DNA from: Acidithiobacillus sp.
Lineage (GTDB): Bacteria; Pseudomonadota; Gammaproteobacteria; Acidithiobacillales; Acidithiobacillaceae
Reading direction: 5' to 3'
Length of the DNA stretch: 64,000 bases
Assembly (NCBI GenBank): GCA_028697715.1
Contig: JAQVDS010000002.1
Span: 62,001-126,000, forward strand
Part shown: positions 9,359 to 19,329 of the stretch, piece after piece
How positions within the stretch are numbered: position 1 is the first letter of the stretch
How the letters are laid out: each line of letters begins with the position of its first letter
Program-made: the position numbers and the translations under genes
Notes under the pieces: model-generated
What the model was told of the DNA's origin: nothing
Databases searched by the model: none
The model's input: only the letters and a program-made list of their open reading frames with translations

Positions 9359-12211
9359 TCAGGCCGGTTGTTGTGCATGCAACCAGCAAGCATCAAGCAG
9401 AGCGGTAGAGAAACGCCGATGGCAGTCCTCCACGGCTGACCAGTCTGCATCTCGCACTTTTCCATTTTCTATCCGCAAACAGCCGATCAAGGCATGATAT
9501 TCCTGGTGCAAGGTCATCAACATGGCATCTGGAGCCAACCCCAACTGTTCCAATCGACGCTCCTCGGGACAGGCATGCGCGTTGGCCATTGCCTGAAAAT
9601 CAACGATTTCAGGATGCAGCTCCAGCGCCTTTTCGAGAATATCGAAATGTGAGATATGTTGAGCATATAGCCCGAGAAAACTCGCTGGAATGTCGCCATT
9701 ATCCTGCAAGCTACGCTCCAGGAATTCATGCAACATGGGCACCGGCATCGGACGAGCAATTGCGTAGCCCTGAAAATACCGGACCCCCATCTCCATCAAG
9801 GCATCACGAATCGCATCGCTTTCCACCCCTTCGGCCACCAAGTCGATATTCAGCCCCTTGGTCAGGCCCACAACCGACTGTACGAAACGCAGATCCTGGG
9901 GGCGATCCTCCAGACAACGCACAAAGCCCTGATCCAGCTTTGCCTTGTCGACCGGCAACTCTTTCAGGCGCAAAAGGGAAGAATACCCACTACCGATGTC
10001 ATCCAGCGCCAAGCGAAACCCCATCGCTTTCAAATCGAGAAGGTGATCCGTCGCTATCTGACGGTCGATAAAGTCGTGATTTTCCAAAATCTCCAGGGTG
10101 ATTCGTGCGGGATCTACGCGTAAGTCGTCCACGACTCCCTTTATCGTACACATGCAGACAGTACCCAGTACCCGGGGATCGATGTTGACCGATACCCAGT
10201 AGACCTGCCCCTCCCGCTCGAGGGCCTGCAAATCGAGGATAGCCTGTCGCAGCATCTGCTCCATTAAAGAAAAAATATCTTTTTCGGTGAGCTGCCCCAG
10301 GAAGTCACCCGGTCCCCAGACCTTGCCGTCCTCATCCACCAAACGTGCCAATGCCTCCAAACCAACGACCCGTTTCGCTCGTTGATCCCAAATCGGCTGG
10401 TACCAGCTTTGCAGCCCACCGGCACGAAAGAGCATCCGCAATGGATACAGGCTCTGGGTACTTTCGTCTGGGCTCCAGAATGCCCACGGTGCATTCCGAG
10501 TTTCCTTGTTCCGCTTGGATTCGAACATCGCCTGATCGGCTTCTCGCAGCAGCAACTCCAGGTTACTGCTGGCAGAGAGTGGATAAATACTCACTCCCAT
10601 GCTCATCTGAATATGAATCTGCTCACCCGATTCCAGAACGAATGGCTTTTCCACCGCAGAATTGACCTTGCGCAACACACTCTCCAGCTGGTCGACATCG
10701 CGCAACCCTTCGAGCAGCAGAATGAACTCGTCACCACCGATTCGGACGACGCCATCCGAGTGTCGCAACGAATCCTGCAAACGCTGCGCGAGCCGCTGCA
10801 ACACGGCGTCACCCCGGTCATGTCCAATGCGATCGTTGACTTCCTTGAAATCGTCCAGATCGAGCACAACCAGGGCCAAGAGACGTTCACCACGGTCTGC
10901 CCGGGCGCGCGCTCGGGGCAGTTCTTCCTCCAGCGCCCGTCGGTTCATCAGACCCGTCAACGGATCGTGCAGTGCCATTTTCTCCAGCTCGGCCTCACGG
11001 GCTTTCTGATGGGTAAGATCATGGAAGTAACCAATATAGTTGGTTACTTCTCCCGCGTTGTTGCGCACCGCCCGAATCTGGAGGAATTCGGGGAACAAGT
11101 CCCCATTTTTCCGACGATTCCAGATTTCTCCTTGCCACTCGCCGTCCCGATGCAGCTTTTCCCACATCCGCTCGTAAAAATAACCGTTCTGTAACCCGGA
11201 GTGCAGAATCTGTGGCGTCAGTCCCAAGACGTCACTTTCGGCATAACCCGTCAGCCGCGTAAACGCCTGGTTCACGCGCACGATGCGCTGTTCCGCATCG
11301 GTTATCATGATGCCTTCCTGGGCCTCGAACACTTGTGCGGAAAGACGCAGCGCCTCGCGCTGCTGGCGCTCCTCGCTGATATCCCGCTGCACACTCACAA
11401 ACTGGACCAACTGTCCCTGCTGGTCGCGTATTGGATTGATCGACAACTGGTTCCAAAATGAACTGCCATCTTTGCGATAATTGAGAATTTCTCCGCAGTA
11501 GGCTTGTCCCGCATCCAGGTGTTGGCGTATACGCGCGACGGTTTCGGCTGCTGTCTTTGGCCCCTGTAAGATGCGGCAATTCTTGCCGATCAGTTCGGCC
11601 AGACCGTAGCCCGTTATCTGGGCAAATGCGTTGTTGAAATACAGTATGTTTTGCTCTGCATCCGTCAGTAGTACACCCTCACTGATCGAACGCAATGCCG
11701 CGGCAAAGCTGCGATCACGTCCATCCACGGAGGGCTGGAAAAGGAATTGTGCGACTACTGCGGCAATTCCCTCCAGCAATCTCTCCTGCTCTGCTGTCGG
11801 CGTACCTTCCCGAAAACTGGTGAGCGCAAAACTGCCAACTGCCTGGCCGAGAGGATCCCGAATCGGTACCGACCAGCAGGCGCGGATCTGCAACGTATGG
11901 GCAAGTTCGTGTAGCCGTAGCCAACGCTCGTCCTGGGTTGCGTTGTGCACCAAAACTTTCTCACCGCTGAGAACGGCGCTGACACAGGAGCCGTTGCCTT
12001 CGATCACACGCAAGCCATCAAAGCGCTCCCACAGTCCTTTAGGAAGACTGGGCCCGGCGTACAGGCGGAGCTCCCCTTCCCTTCCCAGCAGCATTACTGT
12101 CGCCAGCGCACCGGGAACGATGCGCTCGGCAAGCAGGCATAAGGATTCAACCAAAGGCAAAGCGGATTCTGCTGCCTCGGGCACCACTGGATTACACGAT
12201 AAACCGCGCAC
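9359..12211 (-). CDS. GAF-PAS-PAS-GGDEF-EAL c-di-GMP enzyme with CZB-like C-terminus
   Basis: This is a 950-residue soluble signalling protein. In order it has a GAF domain (about 15-165), two PAS domains (about 170-285 and 290-410), GGDEF (about 420-575), EAL (about 590-835) and a 110-residue helical tail. The diguanylate cyclase site is intact (GGDEF at 492-496), with an RxxD inhibitory site (RHSD) five residues before it. The phosphodiesterase half keeps EAL (619-621), VNIDPR, LEILEN, DDIGSGYSS, the KLDQ lysine and AEGVE, so both activities are plausible. The tail has H852, H855, C881, H902 and H906, spaced like a CZB zinc site. The GTG start has GTAGGAG upstream. A weak promoter (TTGCGT-16-TATCAT, 12342-12369) and a CCCTTT-3-AAAGGG repeat (12240-12254) lie upstream. 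Confidence 0.92.
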   Translation of the reverse strand: MRGLSCNPVVPEAAESALPLVESLCLLAERIVPGALATVMLLGREGELRLYAGPSLPKGLWERFDGLRVIEGNGSCVSAVLSGEKVLVHNATQDERWLRLHELAHTLQIRACWSVPIRDPLGQAVGSFALTSFREGTPTAEQERLLEGIAAVVAQFLFQPSVDGRDRSFAAALRSISEGVLLTDAEQNILYFNNAFAQITGYGLAELIGKNCRILQGPKTAAETVARIRQHLDAGQAYCGEILNYRKDGSSFWNQLSINPIRDQQGQLVQFVSVQRDISEERQQREALRLSAQVFEAQEGIMITDAEQRIVRVNQAFTRLTGYAESDVLGLTPQILHSGLQNGYFYERMWEKLHRDGEWQGEIWNRRKNGDLFPEFLQIRAVRNNAGEVTNYIGYFHDLTHQKAREAELEKMALHDPLTGLMNRRALEEELPRARARADRGERLLALVVLDLDDFKEVNDRIGHDRGDAVLQRLAQRLQDSLRHSDGVVRIGGDEFILLLEGLRDVDQLESVLRKVNSAVEKPFVLESGEQIHIQMSMGVSIYPLSASSNLELLLREADQAMFESKRNKETRNAPWAFWSPDESTQSLYPLRMLFRAGGLQSWYQPIWDQRAKRVVGLEALARLVDEDGKVWGPGDFLGQLTEKDIFSLMEQMLRQAILDLQALEREGQVYWVSVNIDPRVLGTVCMCTIKGVVDDLRVDPARITLEILENHDFIDRQIATDHLLDLKAMGFRLALDDIGSGYSSLLRLKELPVDKAKLDQGFVRCLEDRPQDLRFVQSVVGLTKGLNIDLVAEGVESDAIRDALMEMGVRYFQGYAIARPMPVPMLHEFLERSLQDNGDIPASFLGLYAQHISHFDILEKALELHPEIVDFQAMANAHACPEERRLEQLGLAPDAMLMTLHQEYHALIGCLRIENGKVRDADWSAVEDCHRRFSTALLDACWLHAQQPA

Positions 12212-12371
12212 TCTACGGAACTCCTACTCCCACCACTCACCCTTTTCTAAAGGGCTAAAATCGTTTTTCACGACGACCAAGAAACAAATAGACCCGTCCA
12301 TCACCCTGTAGGGATATAGACGAGCCTACCGAACATTCGACATGATACGCCGATTCACGATGGACGCAACT
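12212..12371. other. Intergenic region between GGDEF-EAL gene and HTH remnant
   Basis: No gene is visible here. The stretch holds the presumed leader of the GGDEF-EAL gene, including the short inverted repeat at 12240-12254, and a weak promoter candidate at 12342-12369 on the minus strand. Together with the broken HTH gene and the ssb terminator it makes up the only stretch over 300 bases (12212-12695) without an intact gene. Confidence 0.6.
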
Positions 12372-12601
12372 TTACAAAAAACTATCAAGATGTTGACCCA
12401 GCGGCAAGCGAGACCTTGCGCTGTTGTCTTCAGCCGCGCCCTCGGCGCGCACCCATTCGTCCACCTCGGAGAACTGGAATTTCCACAGCCGCCCGATCTT
12501 GTGCGCGGGCAGGCGCTCGCGCCAGAGGTAGACGGTGTCTTGCACCACGCCCAGATACCGGGCGACATCAATGCCGTAACCCAGGGTTCGGCGTTCATCA
12601 T
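12372..12601 (-). pseudogene. Frameshifted HTH (excisionase/MerR-like, HTH_17) gene
   Basis: One frame gives IDVARYLGVVQDTVYLW, PAHKIGRLWKF and SEVDEWVRAEGA, which is the core of small 'excisionase family' DNA-binding proteins. That frame has no ATG or GTG nearby: its only upstream ATG lies beyond the ssb terminator. The family N-terminus (M-x-x-EPW-V) appears instead in the neighbouring frame as MNAEPWVT, starting at the ATG-ATG at 12601-12596. A one-base change near 12575-12580 would join the two. The turn before PAHK is also about three residues shorter than usual. The gene is therefore probably dead, unless the shift is a sequencing error. Confidence 0.6.
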
Positions 12602-12622
12602 ATAGGTGTTCACGTAAGTAAT

Positions 12623-12655
12623 AAAAAACCCCAGCGAGCACAAAGCCCACTGGGG
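12623..12655 (-). terminator. Rho-independent terminator of ssb
   Basis: On the minus strand, an 11-bp stem (CCCCAGTGGGC against GCTCGCTGGGG, with two G-T pairs) and a TTTGT loop are followed by TTTTTT. It lies 41 bases after the ssb stop. Confidence 0.9.
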
Positions 12656-12695
12656 TATGGTGTACCAACTCAGTCAGGGTCTTGGATCGAGGTAT

Positions 12696-13148
12696 TTAGA
12701 AGGGTATGTCATCATCTTCAAACTGCTCCACCGGAGGACGCGGAGAGCTCTTGGCCGCGCTTTGCGGAGCAGCATAGCTTTCCTGCTGGCCGTCGTCGAA
12801 GTTCGCGGTGCCGCCACCGCGCCCCCCCACTAGCTGCAGGCGATCACCCACAATCTCGGTAGTATAGCGCTCCTGGCCTTCCTTATCGGTCCATTTGCGC
12901 GTCTGCAGGCGTCCCTCGACGTAGGCCATGCTACCTTTTTTCAGATATTCGCCAGCAATCTCCGCGGTGCGCCCAAACAACACCACGCGGTGCCACTCCG
13001 TGCGCTCCTGGCGATTGCCCTCGCGATCCTTGAAGGTTTCCGACGTGGCCAAATTGAGATTGGCAATGGCCCCGCCGCTGGGCTGATAGCGCATCTCGGG
13101 GTCACGCCCCAAGTGCCCGAGTAGTATGACTTTATTCACTCCCGCCAT
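12696..13148 (-). CDS. ssb: Single-stranded DNA-binding protein
   Basis: SSB binds and protects single-stranded DNA during replication and repair. The product is 150 residues. It has an OB fold ([21 protein letters not shown] at the start, quoted here in part as [10 protein letters not shown]), a glycine- and glutamine-containing linker, and the acidic tail EDDDIPF that docks partner proteins. A much longer reading frame runs upstream, but the ATG at 13148 gives the standard N-terminus. It is transcribed away from uvrA with 81 bases between them, a common proteobacterial arrangement, and ends at a strong terminator. Confidence 0.97.
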   Translation of the reverse strand: MAGVNKVILLGHLGRDPEMRYQPSGGAIANLNLATSETFKDREGNRQERTEWHRVVLFGRTAEIAGEYLKKGSMAYVEGRLQTRKWTDKEGQERYTTEIVGDRLQLVGGRGGGTANFDDGQQESYAAPQSAAKSSPRPPVEQFEDDDIPF

Positions 13149-13168
13149 GATTTCTCTCCTGATAACCG

Positions 13169-13182
13169 GGGACGCGCGTCCC
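13169..13182. promoter_or_regulatory. 14-bp perfect palindrome between ssb and uvrA
   Basis: GGGACGCGCGTCCC reads the same on both strands. It lies 20 bases upstream of the ssb start and near a TATACT element (13191-13196) that could serve as a -10 on the plus strand. It does not match the E. coli LexA box. An operator is possible but unproven. Confidence 0.35.
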
Positions 13183-13229
13183 GATAGCCCGTATACTATC
13201 CCATTCTGACGGCCAACAAAGCAAACGGC

Positions 13230-16043
13230 ATGGATCATATCGAAATTCGCGGTGCCCGCACGCACAATCTCAAAAATATCAGCCTGCGCCTGCCCCGCGA
13301 CCAACTCATCGTGATTACCGGCCTCTCCGGCTCTGGCAAGTCCTCGCTGGCCTTCGACACCCTCTACGCCGAAGGGCAGCGCCGCTATGTGGAGAGTCTT
13401 TCGGCCTATGCGCGGCAGTTTCTTTCCCTGATGGGCAAGCCCGATGTCGATGCCATTGAGGGACTGTCGCCTGCCATTGCCATCGAGCAGAAATCGACCT
13501 CCCACAATCCGCGCTCCACGGTTGGCACCGTCACCGAAATTCACGATTATCTGCGCCTCCTCTATGCCCGCGTGGGTACACCGTGGTGCTGTGGCGAACC
13601 GATTCAAAGCCAGAGCATCGCCCAGATGCTCGATCAGATCCTCAGCTGGGAAAGTGGTACCCGCATCCTGGTTCTGGCCCCCGTACTCCGCGATCGTAAG
13701 GGCAGCCACGAGGAGATTTTCCAGGGGTTACGCGCCCGTGGTCTGGTGCGCGCCCGGGTCGATGGACAACTTTGCGAGCTGGAAGAGCTCCCGGTGCTGG
13801 ATCCCAAACGCAAGCACAGCATCGAAGCGGTGGTCGATCGCCTGGTCCTGCGCGACGATGTTCGGGGACGTCTAGCAGAATCACTGGAGAGCGCGATGGC
13901 CATGGGCGACGAGGAGGCGATCGTAGTCAACCTAGGCGAAGAAAAGGAACATTTTTTCTCTGCCCGCCACGCCTGCCACCAATGTGGCCGATCCTTCCCT
14001 GCCCTCGAACCACGGCTCTTTTCTTTCAACAACCCGGCAGGCGCTTGCCCTCGTTGCGATGGGCTCGGTGAAATCAACATCTTCGATCCTCAATTGATCA
14101 TCCCCAACCCAGCGCTGAGCATTGCCGATGGTGCGATTGCGCCCTGGCGACAACGCCAGAATGATATGCATCCAGTTTTGCACGCCCTGGCCCATCGTCT
14201 TGCTTTTTCTCTGGAAAGCGCCTGGAAGGAACTACCCGATACGGTGCAGAATATTCTTCTATACGGTTTCTCCGAGCCCTTGGCGATCCGTGGACGCAAC
14301 GGCAAAGCGGAAACCCAGCGTTTTTCCGGAGTCATCCCCACCCTGGAAAAACGACTGCACGAAACGCAATCGCAGCTGTTACGCGAGGAGCTCCTGCGCT
14401 TCATGGGCCGACTGCCCTGCCCCGACTGCGGCGGTAGTCGCCTACGTCCCGAGGCGCGCATGGTGCGCGTCGGGGCACTCGCTGTGCATGAGTTTTCCGC
14501 CCTGTCGATCGGCAAGGCCGTGCGCTCTATCGAAGAGCTCCAGCTTGCTGGAAAGGAAGCGGCCATCGCCGAGCGGATCCTCAAGGAGATCCATAATCGC
14601 CTGCAGTTTCTCATGGACGTCGGGCTGGACTACCTGACCCTCGACCGCTCCGCCGAGACCCTGTCCGGTGGCGAAGCACAGCGCATTCGTCTCGCCTCTC
14701 AAATCGGTGCCGGCCTGGTCGGCGTCATGTATGTCCTGGATGAGCCTTCCATCGGCCTGCACCAACGGGACAACGATCGCTTGCTGCAGACCCTGAAACG
14801 CCTGCGCGATCTGGGCAACACTGTAATCGTGGTCGAACATGATGAGGATGCCATCCGCGCCGCCGATTATCTGGTCGATATGGGCCCCGCTGCTGGCGTG
14901 CATGGCGGCGAGGTGGTGGCCAGCGGTCATCCGGCAAGCGTGGCCCGTAGCGCAGCTTCCCTGACCGGGAAATACCTACGCGGAGAACTTTGTATCGCCA
15001 CGCCCGAACGTCGCCGTCCGCCAGACAACGAGCGGATCTTACGGCTCGTCGGCGCGCGTGGACACAATCTGCGCGAGGTAACTCTGGAAATCCCCCTCGG
15101 GCTCTTCACCTGTGTCACCGGGGTCAGTGGTTCCGGCAAATCCACGCTGATCAACGACACCCTTTTCCCGGCCTGCTCTCGCCGGCTGATGAACAGCCAT
15201 CTCACCCCCGCCCCATATGAGCAGCTCCTCGGGTTGGAGCATCTCGACAAGGTCATCTCCATCGATCAGAGCCCCATCGGGCGCACCCCGCGCAGCAATC
15301 CGGCGACCTATAGTGGACTTTTCACTGCCGTGCGGGAGCTCTTTGCCGGGACCAATGAGGCCCGCGCGCGCGGCTATGGGCCAGGTCGTTTCAGTTTCAA
15401 TGTCAAAGGCGGGCGCTGCGAGGCCTGCGAAGGAGAAGGCGTTTTACGCGTGGAAATGCACTTTCTCCCCGACGTCTATGTCGAGTGCGACGTCTGTCAC
15501 GGACGGCGCTACAAACACGAGACCCTGGAGATCCACTACAAGGGAAAGTCCATCCACGATGTGCTGCAGATGACGGTCGAGGAAGCCGCGGAATTTTTCG
15601 CGCCAGTGCCGAGCATCGCCCGTAAACTGGGAACCTTGCTCGACGTTGGTCTTGGTTATATTCAACTGGGTCAGTCCGCAACCACCCTTTCTGGCGGCGA
15701 AGCGCAACGGGTGAAACTCGCGCGCGAGCTTTCCCGTCGGGACACTGGTCGCACCCTCTACATCCTCGACGAACCGACCACCGGCCTACACTTTCACGAT
15801 ATCGCGATGTTGCTGAGCGTACTGCAGAAGCTCGTTGACGCCGGCAACAGCGTGGTGGTCATCGAGCACAATCTCGACGTCATCAAAAGCGCCGACTGGG
15901 TCATTGATCTCGGTCCCGAGGGCGGCAACGGCGGCGGCCAGATCATTGCCGAAGGAACGCCGGAACAACTGATGATGGCGCAACATTCTCATACCGGCCA
16001 CTATCTAGCGCAACACCTGACAACAGAAGCAGGAAAGGGCTGA
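13230..16043 (+). CDS. uvrA: Excinuclease ABC subunit A
   Basis: UvrA is the damage-sensing ATPase of nucleotide excision repair. The 937-residue product has the two ABC modules of the family. Walker A motifs are GLSGSGKSS (31-39) and GVSGSGKST, and signature motifs are [12 protein letters not shown] and [12 protein letters not shown]. Zinc-finger cysteines are present in the first module (CHQCG ... CPRCDG) and in the second (CEACEGEG ... CDVCHG). The N-terminal [16 protein letters not shown] fits the family start. It is divergent from ssb. Its stop codon lies inside the hairpin that also faces rplQ. Confidence 0.98.
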   Translation: MDHIEIRGARTHNLKNISLRLPRDQLIVITGLSGSGKSSLAFDTLYAEGQRRYVESLSAYARQFLSLMGKPDVDAIEGLSPAIAIEQKSTSHNPRSTVGTVTEIHDYLRLLYARVGTPWCCGEPIQSQSIAQMLDQILSWESGTRILVLAPVLRDRKGSHEEIFQGLRARGLVRARVDGQLCELEELPVLDPKRKHSIEAVVDRLVLRDDVRGRLAESLESAMAMGDEEAIVVNLGEEKEHFFSARHACHQCGRSFPALEPRLFSFNNPAGACPRCDGLGEINIFDPQLIIPNPALSIADGAIAPWRQRQNDMHPVLHALAHRLAFSLESAWKELPDTVQNILLYGFSEPLAIRGRNGKAETQRFSGVIPTLEKRLHETQSQLLREELLRFMGRLPCPDCGGSRLRPEARMVRVGALAVHEFSALSIGKAVRSIEELQLAGKEAAIAERILKEIHNRLQFLMDVGLDYLTLDRSAETLSGGEAQRIRLASQIGAGLVGVMYVLDEPSIGLHQRDNDRLLQTLKRLRDLGNTVIVVEHDEDAIRAADYLVDMGPAAGVHGGEVVASGHPASVARSAASLTGKYLRGELCIATPERRRPPDNERILRLVGARGHNLREVTLEIPLGLFTCVTGVSGSGKSTLINDTLFPACSRRLMNSHLTPAPYEQLLGLEHLDKVISIDQSPIGRTPRSNPATYSGLFTAVRELFAGTNEARARGYGPGRFSFNVKGGRCEACEGEGVLRVEMHFLPDVYVECDVCHGRRYKHETLEIHYKGKSIHDVLQMTVEEAAEFFAPVPSIARKLGTLLDVGLGYIQLGQSATTLSGGEAQRVKLARELSRRDTGRTLYILDEPTTGLHFHDIAMLLSVLQKLVDAGNSVVVIEHNLDVIKSADWVIDLGPEGGNGGGQIIAEGTPEQLMMAQHSHTGHYLAQHLTTEAGKG

Positions 16044-16068
16044 GAGCAGCCAGGCTCCCAGCCCTTTT
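16034..16068. terminator. Hairpin shared by convergent uvrA and rplQ
   Basis: AAAGGGCTG pairs with CAGCCCTTT (9 bp). After one mismatch, GAGC pairs with GCTC, and the loop is AGCCAG. The arms carry A/T ends, so it could work in both directions, but each T tract is short (TTTT on the plus side). The uvrA TGA (16041-16043) lies within the 5' arm. Confidence 0.65.
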
Positions 16069-16084
16069 GCGGGACGCTGTCTCG

Positions 16085-16456
16085 TCAGGAAGCGCTGGCT
16101 TCGCGATCCACCAGCTCAACGATTGCGAGCGGCGCGTTGTCACCCGCACGAAACCCGTACTTGACAATACGCAGATAGCCACCAGGCCTTGCCTTGTAAT
16201 GCGGACCCAGTTCATCAAAGAGTTTGACCACGGCCGCGCGATCACGAAGACGAGAAAACGCGAGACGCCGCCGCGCCACCGTAGGCTCCTTGGCCAGGGT
16301 AATCATCGGCTCGGCAAAGCGTCGCAGTTCCTTGGCCTTGGGTAAGGTGGTGACGATTCGCTCGTGCGCAAAAAGCGAGACCATCATATTGGCGAACATC
16401 GCCCGCCGATGGCTGCTGTTACGATTCAGTTTTTTTCCACTATTGCCATGACGCAT
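16085..16456 (-). CDS. rplQ: 50S ribosomal protein L17
   Basis: L17 is a large-subunit protein near the exit tunnel. The 123-residue product begins [17 protein letters not shown], the family hallmark, and contains [13 protein letters not shown] and [16 protein letters not shown] sequence (here [17 protein letters not shown]). It is the last gene of the alpha operon, 32 bases after rpoA, and ends next to the hairpin shared with uvrA. Confidence 0.97.
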   Translation of the reverse strand: MRHGNSGKKLNRNSSHRRAMFANMMVSLFAHERIVTTLPKAKELRRFAEPMITLAKEPTVARRRLAFSRLRDRAAVVKLFDELGPHYKARPGGYLRIVKYGFRAGDNAPLAIVELVDREASAS

Positions 16457-16488
16457 GACGTCACACTCCCCAAATAAAAAGTAACGAC

Positions 16489-17499
16489 TCAGTCTGCCTC
16501 GACGGCATCTTTATTACCCAGCGGTGGTAAGCCCTCGGGCGGCCAATTCTGCAGGCGCATCCCTAAGGAAAGCCCTTTGCCGCCGAGGATCTCCTTAATC
16601 TCTGTCAGAGATTTACGACCGAGATTCGGCGCCTTCAAGAGCTCATTTTCCGATTTCTGCACCAGATCACCGATATAGAAGATGTCCTCGGCCTTCAGGC
16701 AATTCAGCGAACGCACGGTCAACTCGAGATCATCCACCGGCCGTTCCAGCAGGGGCATCAGATCCTCGACCACAGCAACTTTCCGCAGCTCTTCTACGGC
16801 GGGCATCTCGCCACCAACGAAGACGTCCAACTGTTGGCGGAGTATGCGTGCCGCCTCCTGAATGGCAGCCAGTGGCTCAATTGTACCATTGGTTTCGACG
16901 TCAAGGATCAGGCGATCAAGATCGGTACGCTGTTCCACCCGAGCACTCTCTACCTGAAAACTGACGCGACGCACCGGGCTAAAGCTCGCATCGAGAGCCA
17001 GGACGCCGATCCGTTTTTCGTGGTCACGCAGGCGCGTAGCGGCCGCCTGATAGCCACGCCCAAAGTCGAGGCGCAAGTGCATCACCATCTCGACGTCCCG
17101 GGTGATGGTCGCAATGACGTGCCCGGGATTCGCCACCTCGACTCCATGCTCGGCGACAATATCGGCACCGGTGACGGGCCCGGGTCCCCGTTTGCGCACG
17201 GTAATGGTCTGCGACTCCTGACGGTGGCTACGGATCGCCAGCTGCTTGAGATTCAGGAGAATGTCCACGACATCCTCCTGCACCCCTTCCAGACTGGAGT
17301 ATTCGTGCAGAACGCCCTCGATTTCGACCTCGGTAACTGCAACGCCTTTCAGCGAGGAAAGGAGAATCCGCCGCAGTGAATTACCGAGAGTGTGCCCAAA
17401 ACCACGTTCTAGAGGACCCAAACTGACGCGGGCGGAATGCGCACCGGTCGTTTCGATTTCGTAATTCTGCGGACACAACAGCTCGCCAACTTCAGCCAT
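16489..17499 (-). CDS. rpoA: RNA polymerase alpha subunit
   Basis: Alpha dimerises to start RNA polymerase assembly and contacts promoters and activators through its C-terminal domain. At 336 residues it is full length. The N-terminal domain has [19 protein letters not shown], and the C-terminal domain has [17 protein letters not shown] and [17 protein letters not shown] with the UP-element-contacting helices intact. It sits between rpsD and rplQ, the standard alpha operon order. Confidence 0.98.
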   Translation of the reverse strand: MAEVGELLCPQNYEIETTGAHSARVSLGPLERGFGHTLGNSLRRILLSSLKGVAVTEVEIEGVLHEYSSLEGVQEDVVDILLNLKQLAIRSHRQESQTITVRKRGPGPVTGADIVAEHGVEVANPGHVIATITRDVEMVMHLRLDFGRGYQAAATRLRDHEKRIGVLALDASFSPVRRVSFQVESARVEQRTDLDRLILDVETNGTIEPLAAIQEAARILRQQLDVFVGGEMPAVEELRKVAVVEDLMPLLERPVDDLELTVRSLNCLKAEDIFYIGDLVQKSENELLKAPNLGRKSLTEIKEILGGKGLSLGMRLQNWPPEGLPPLGNKDAVEAD

Positions 17500-17521
17500 A
17501 AATAATCCTCGTTGCTCCGTA

Positions 17522-18148
17522 TTACTTGGAGTAGAGTTCCACCACCATCTGCTCGTTCAAATCCTGCGGCATTTCGTCGCGCACGGGGACGGCCTTGATA
17601 GTGGCACTGAGTGCCTTGGTATCGACGCTGAGCCACTCGGGGTAGCCACGACCTTCTGCTGCCTCAACAGCGCCCAGAATACGCGCGTGTTCCTTAGCCG
17701 CCGCGGTAACCGCTATGACATCACCGGCGCGAACTTGATAGGACGGAATGTCCACTCGCTTGCCGTTGACCGTCACGTGGCCATGCCGCACTACCTGGCG
17801 AGCTTCGGCACGCGAAGAGCCAAAGCCTGCACGATAGGCAATATTGTCCAGCCGCAACTCCAGGAAACGCAAAAGCAGCTCGCCGGTCACGCCCTTCTTC
17901 TGAGAGGCTGCAGCGAAGTAGCGCCGGAACTGCCCCTCAAGAATACCATAGACACGCCGCACCTTTTGCTTTTCGCGCAACTGCGTACCGTATTCACTGA
18001 CGCGCCCACGGCGTTGCCCGTGTTGACCCGGCGCATAGGCCCGGACCACGACTGGACACTTGTCAGAGAAACACTTTTCACCCTTCAGAAAGAGCTTGCC
18101 ACCTTCGCGCCGGCACTGACGGCAACTGGGGCCGGTATATTTAGCCAC
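17522..18148 (-). CDS. rpsD: 30S ribosomal protein S4, zinc-binding form
   Basis: S4 is a primary 16S rRNA-binding protein and, in many bacteria, the translational repressor of the alpha operon. The 208-residue product has the RNA-binding S4 domain ([23 protein letters not shown], in part). Unlike E. coli S4, the N-terminus carries a four-cysteine set (C9, C12, C26, C31) expected to hold zinc. It lies between rpsK and rpoA. Confidence 0.97.
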   Translation of the reverse strand: MAKYTGPSCRQCRREGGKLFLKGEKCFSDKCPVVVRAYAPGQHGQRRGRVSEYGTQLREKQKVRRVYGILEGQFRRYFAAASQKKGVTGELLLRFLELRLDNIAYRAGFGSSRAEARQVVRHGHVTVNGKRVDIPSYQVRAGDVIAVTAAAKEHARILGAVEAAEGRGYPEWLSVDTKALSATIKAVPVRDEMPQDLNEQMVVELYSK

Positions 18149-18166
18149 TACCTACCTCCAAAAAAA

Positions 18167-18562
18167 TCAAACACGCCGCTTTTTGGGCGGACGGCAGCCA
18201 TTGTGTGGGATCGGCGTCACGTCGCGAATGCTGGTGATGCGAAAACCAACGGAATGCAGGGCACGTACTGTGCTCTCTCGCCCGGGTCCCGGGCCACTCA
18301 CCTCGACATCCAGGTTCTTCAAACCGTATTCCTGCGCTCTGCGTCCGGCATTTTCCGCCGCGACCTGAGCGGCAAACGGAGTGCTCTTCCGCGAACCGCG
18401 GAAGCCGGACCCGCCCGAGCTGGCCCACGCCAACGCATTGCCCTGCCGGTCGCTGATGGTGATGATAGTATTATTGAAGGAGGCGTAAATATGCGCGACG
18501 CCATCCACAACGTTCTTCTTGACTTTCTTCCGTACGCGCACGTTCGTTTGTGTCTTTGCCAT
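18167..18562 (-). CDS. rpsK: 30S ribosomal protein S11
   Basis: S11 lies on the platform of the 30S subunit beside the mRNA exit. The 131-residue product contains [35 protein letters not shown] and the end [10 protein letters not shown], all strongly conserved. It is 18 bases after rpsM and 18 before rpsD in the alpha operon. Confidence 0.97.
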   Translation of the reverse strand: MAKTQTNVRVRKKVKKNVVDGVAHIYASFNNTIITISDRQGNALAWASSGGSGFRGSRKSTPFAAQVAAENAGRRAQEYGLKNLDVEVSGPGPGRESTVRALHSVGFRITSIRDVTPIPHNGCRPPKKRRV

Positions 18563-18580
18563 GCTATCGATCCTTCAGCT

Positions 18581-18937
18581 TCAGCGGGCGATGGGCTTCG
18601 CCGGACCCTTACGGGTACGTGCGTTGGTCTTGGTCCGTTGACCATGTACTGGGAGACCGCGGCGATGACGGATACCGCGATAGCAGCCGAGATCCATGAG
18701 CCGTTTGATGCTCATAGTGACTTCCCGGCGCAGGTCGCCTTCAACCACATACTTAGCGACCTCGGTGCGAATGCGTTCGAGCTCGCCTTCGCTCACATCT
18801 TTTACGCGAACCGCGGTATCGATCTCTGCCGCCGCAAGAATATCGCGGGACCGAGTGGTTCCAATGCCGTAAATATACGTCAAGGCGACACCGATCTGCT
18901 TGTTGTTCGGAATATTGACACCAGCAATGCGGGCCAT
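18581..18937 (-). CDS. rpsM: 30S ribosomal protein S13
   Basis: S13 sits on the 30S head and touches P-site tRNA and the 50S subunit. The 118-residue product starts [22 protein letters not shown] (standard) and ends with the basic [20 protein letters not shown] tail. A strong GGAAGGAG ribosome site precedes the ATG. It is the first canonical gene of the alpha operon, directly after rpmJ. Confidence 0.97.
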   Translation of the reverse strand: MARIAGVNIPNNKQIGVALTYIYGIGTTRSRDILAAAEIDTAVRVKDVSEGELERIRTEVAKYVVEGDLRREVTMSIKRLMDLGCYRGIRHRRGLPVHGQRTKTNARTRKGPAKPIAR

Positions 18938-18981
18938 TCCCTACTCCTTCCCATTCATCATAGCCAACCCCATCACCACAC

Positions 18982-19095
18982 TCACCCCTGCCGCTGCTTA
19001 TGCCGCGGTTCGACGCAAATCACTCGGACGACACCATTACGCCGGATGATTTTGCAATTACGGCAAAGCCTTTTCACCGATGCCCGAACTTTCAT
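18982..19095 (-). CDS. rpmJ: 50S ribosomal protein L36 (zinc form)
   Basis: This very short gene of 37 codons reads [11 protein letters not shown], then [16 protein letters not shown] and [10 protein letters not shown]11, C14, C27 and H32 form the L36 zinc site. It lies between infA and rpsM, its normal place. The stop TGA is at 18984-18982. Confidence 0.97.
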   Translation of the reverse strand: MKVRASVKRLCRNCKIIRRNGVVRVICVEPRHKQRQG

Positions 19096-19106
19096 GGAAC
19101 GCCTCC

Positions 19107-19325
19107 TTACTTGGCGCGATAGGTGATGCGCCCCTTGCTCAGGTCGTAAGGCGTCATCTCCACAGTGACCTTATCTCCAGGCAGAATCCGTATGTAGTGC
19201 ATACGCATCTTCCCAGAGATGTGTGCATTGACCACAAAACCATTTTCCAAACGCACCTTAAAGGTTGCGCTTGGCAGGTTTTCTATGACTTCTCCCTGCA
19301 TTTCGAGAGTGTCTTCCTTGGCCAT
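19107..19325 (-). CDS. infA: Translation initiation factor IF-1
   Basis: IF-1 occupies the 30S A site during initiation. The 72-residue product has the S1-like OB fold and family sequence: [33 protein letters not shown] and [12 protein letters not shown]. It lies between adk and rpmJ. This adk-infA-rpmJ placement within the ribosomal cluster differs from E. coli, where infA is elsewhere. Confidence 0.97.
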   Translation of the reverse strand: MAKEDTLEMQGEVIENLPSATFKVRLENGFVVNAHISGKMRMHYIRILPGDKVTVEMTPYDLSKGRITYRAK

Positions 19326-19329
19326 CCCT

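Noticed and set aside
12369..12668. Reading the HTH remnant as an intact 98-residue protein from the ATG at 12668
   Set aside because: That start lies upstream of the ssb terminator hairpin and yields about 35 residues unlike the family. The family-like start is in another frame.
13149..13229. LexA (SOS) box between ssb and uvrA
   Set aside because: No CTGT-8-ACAG type sequence is present. The GC palindrome found there is reported separately as an unassigned site.
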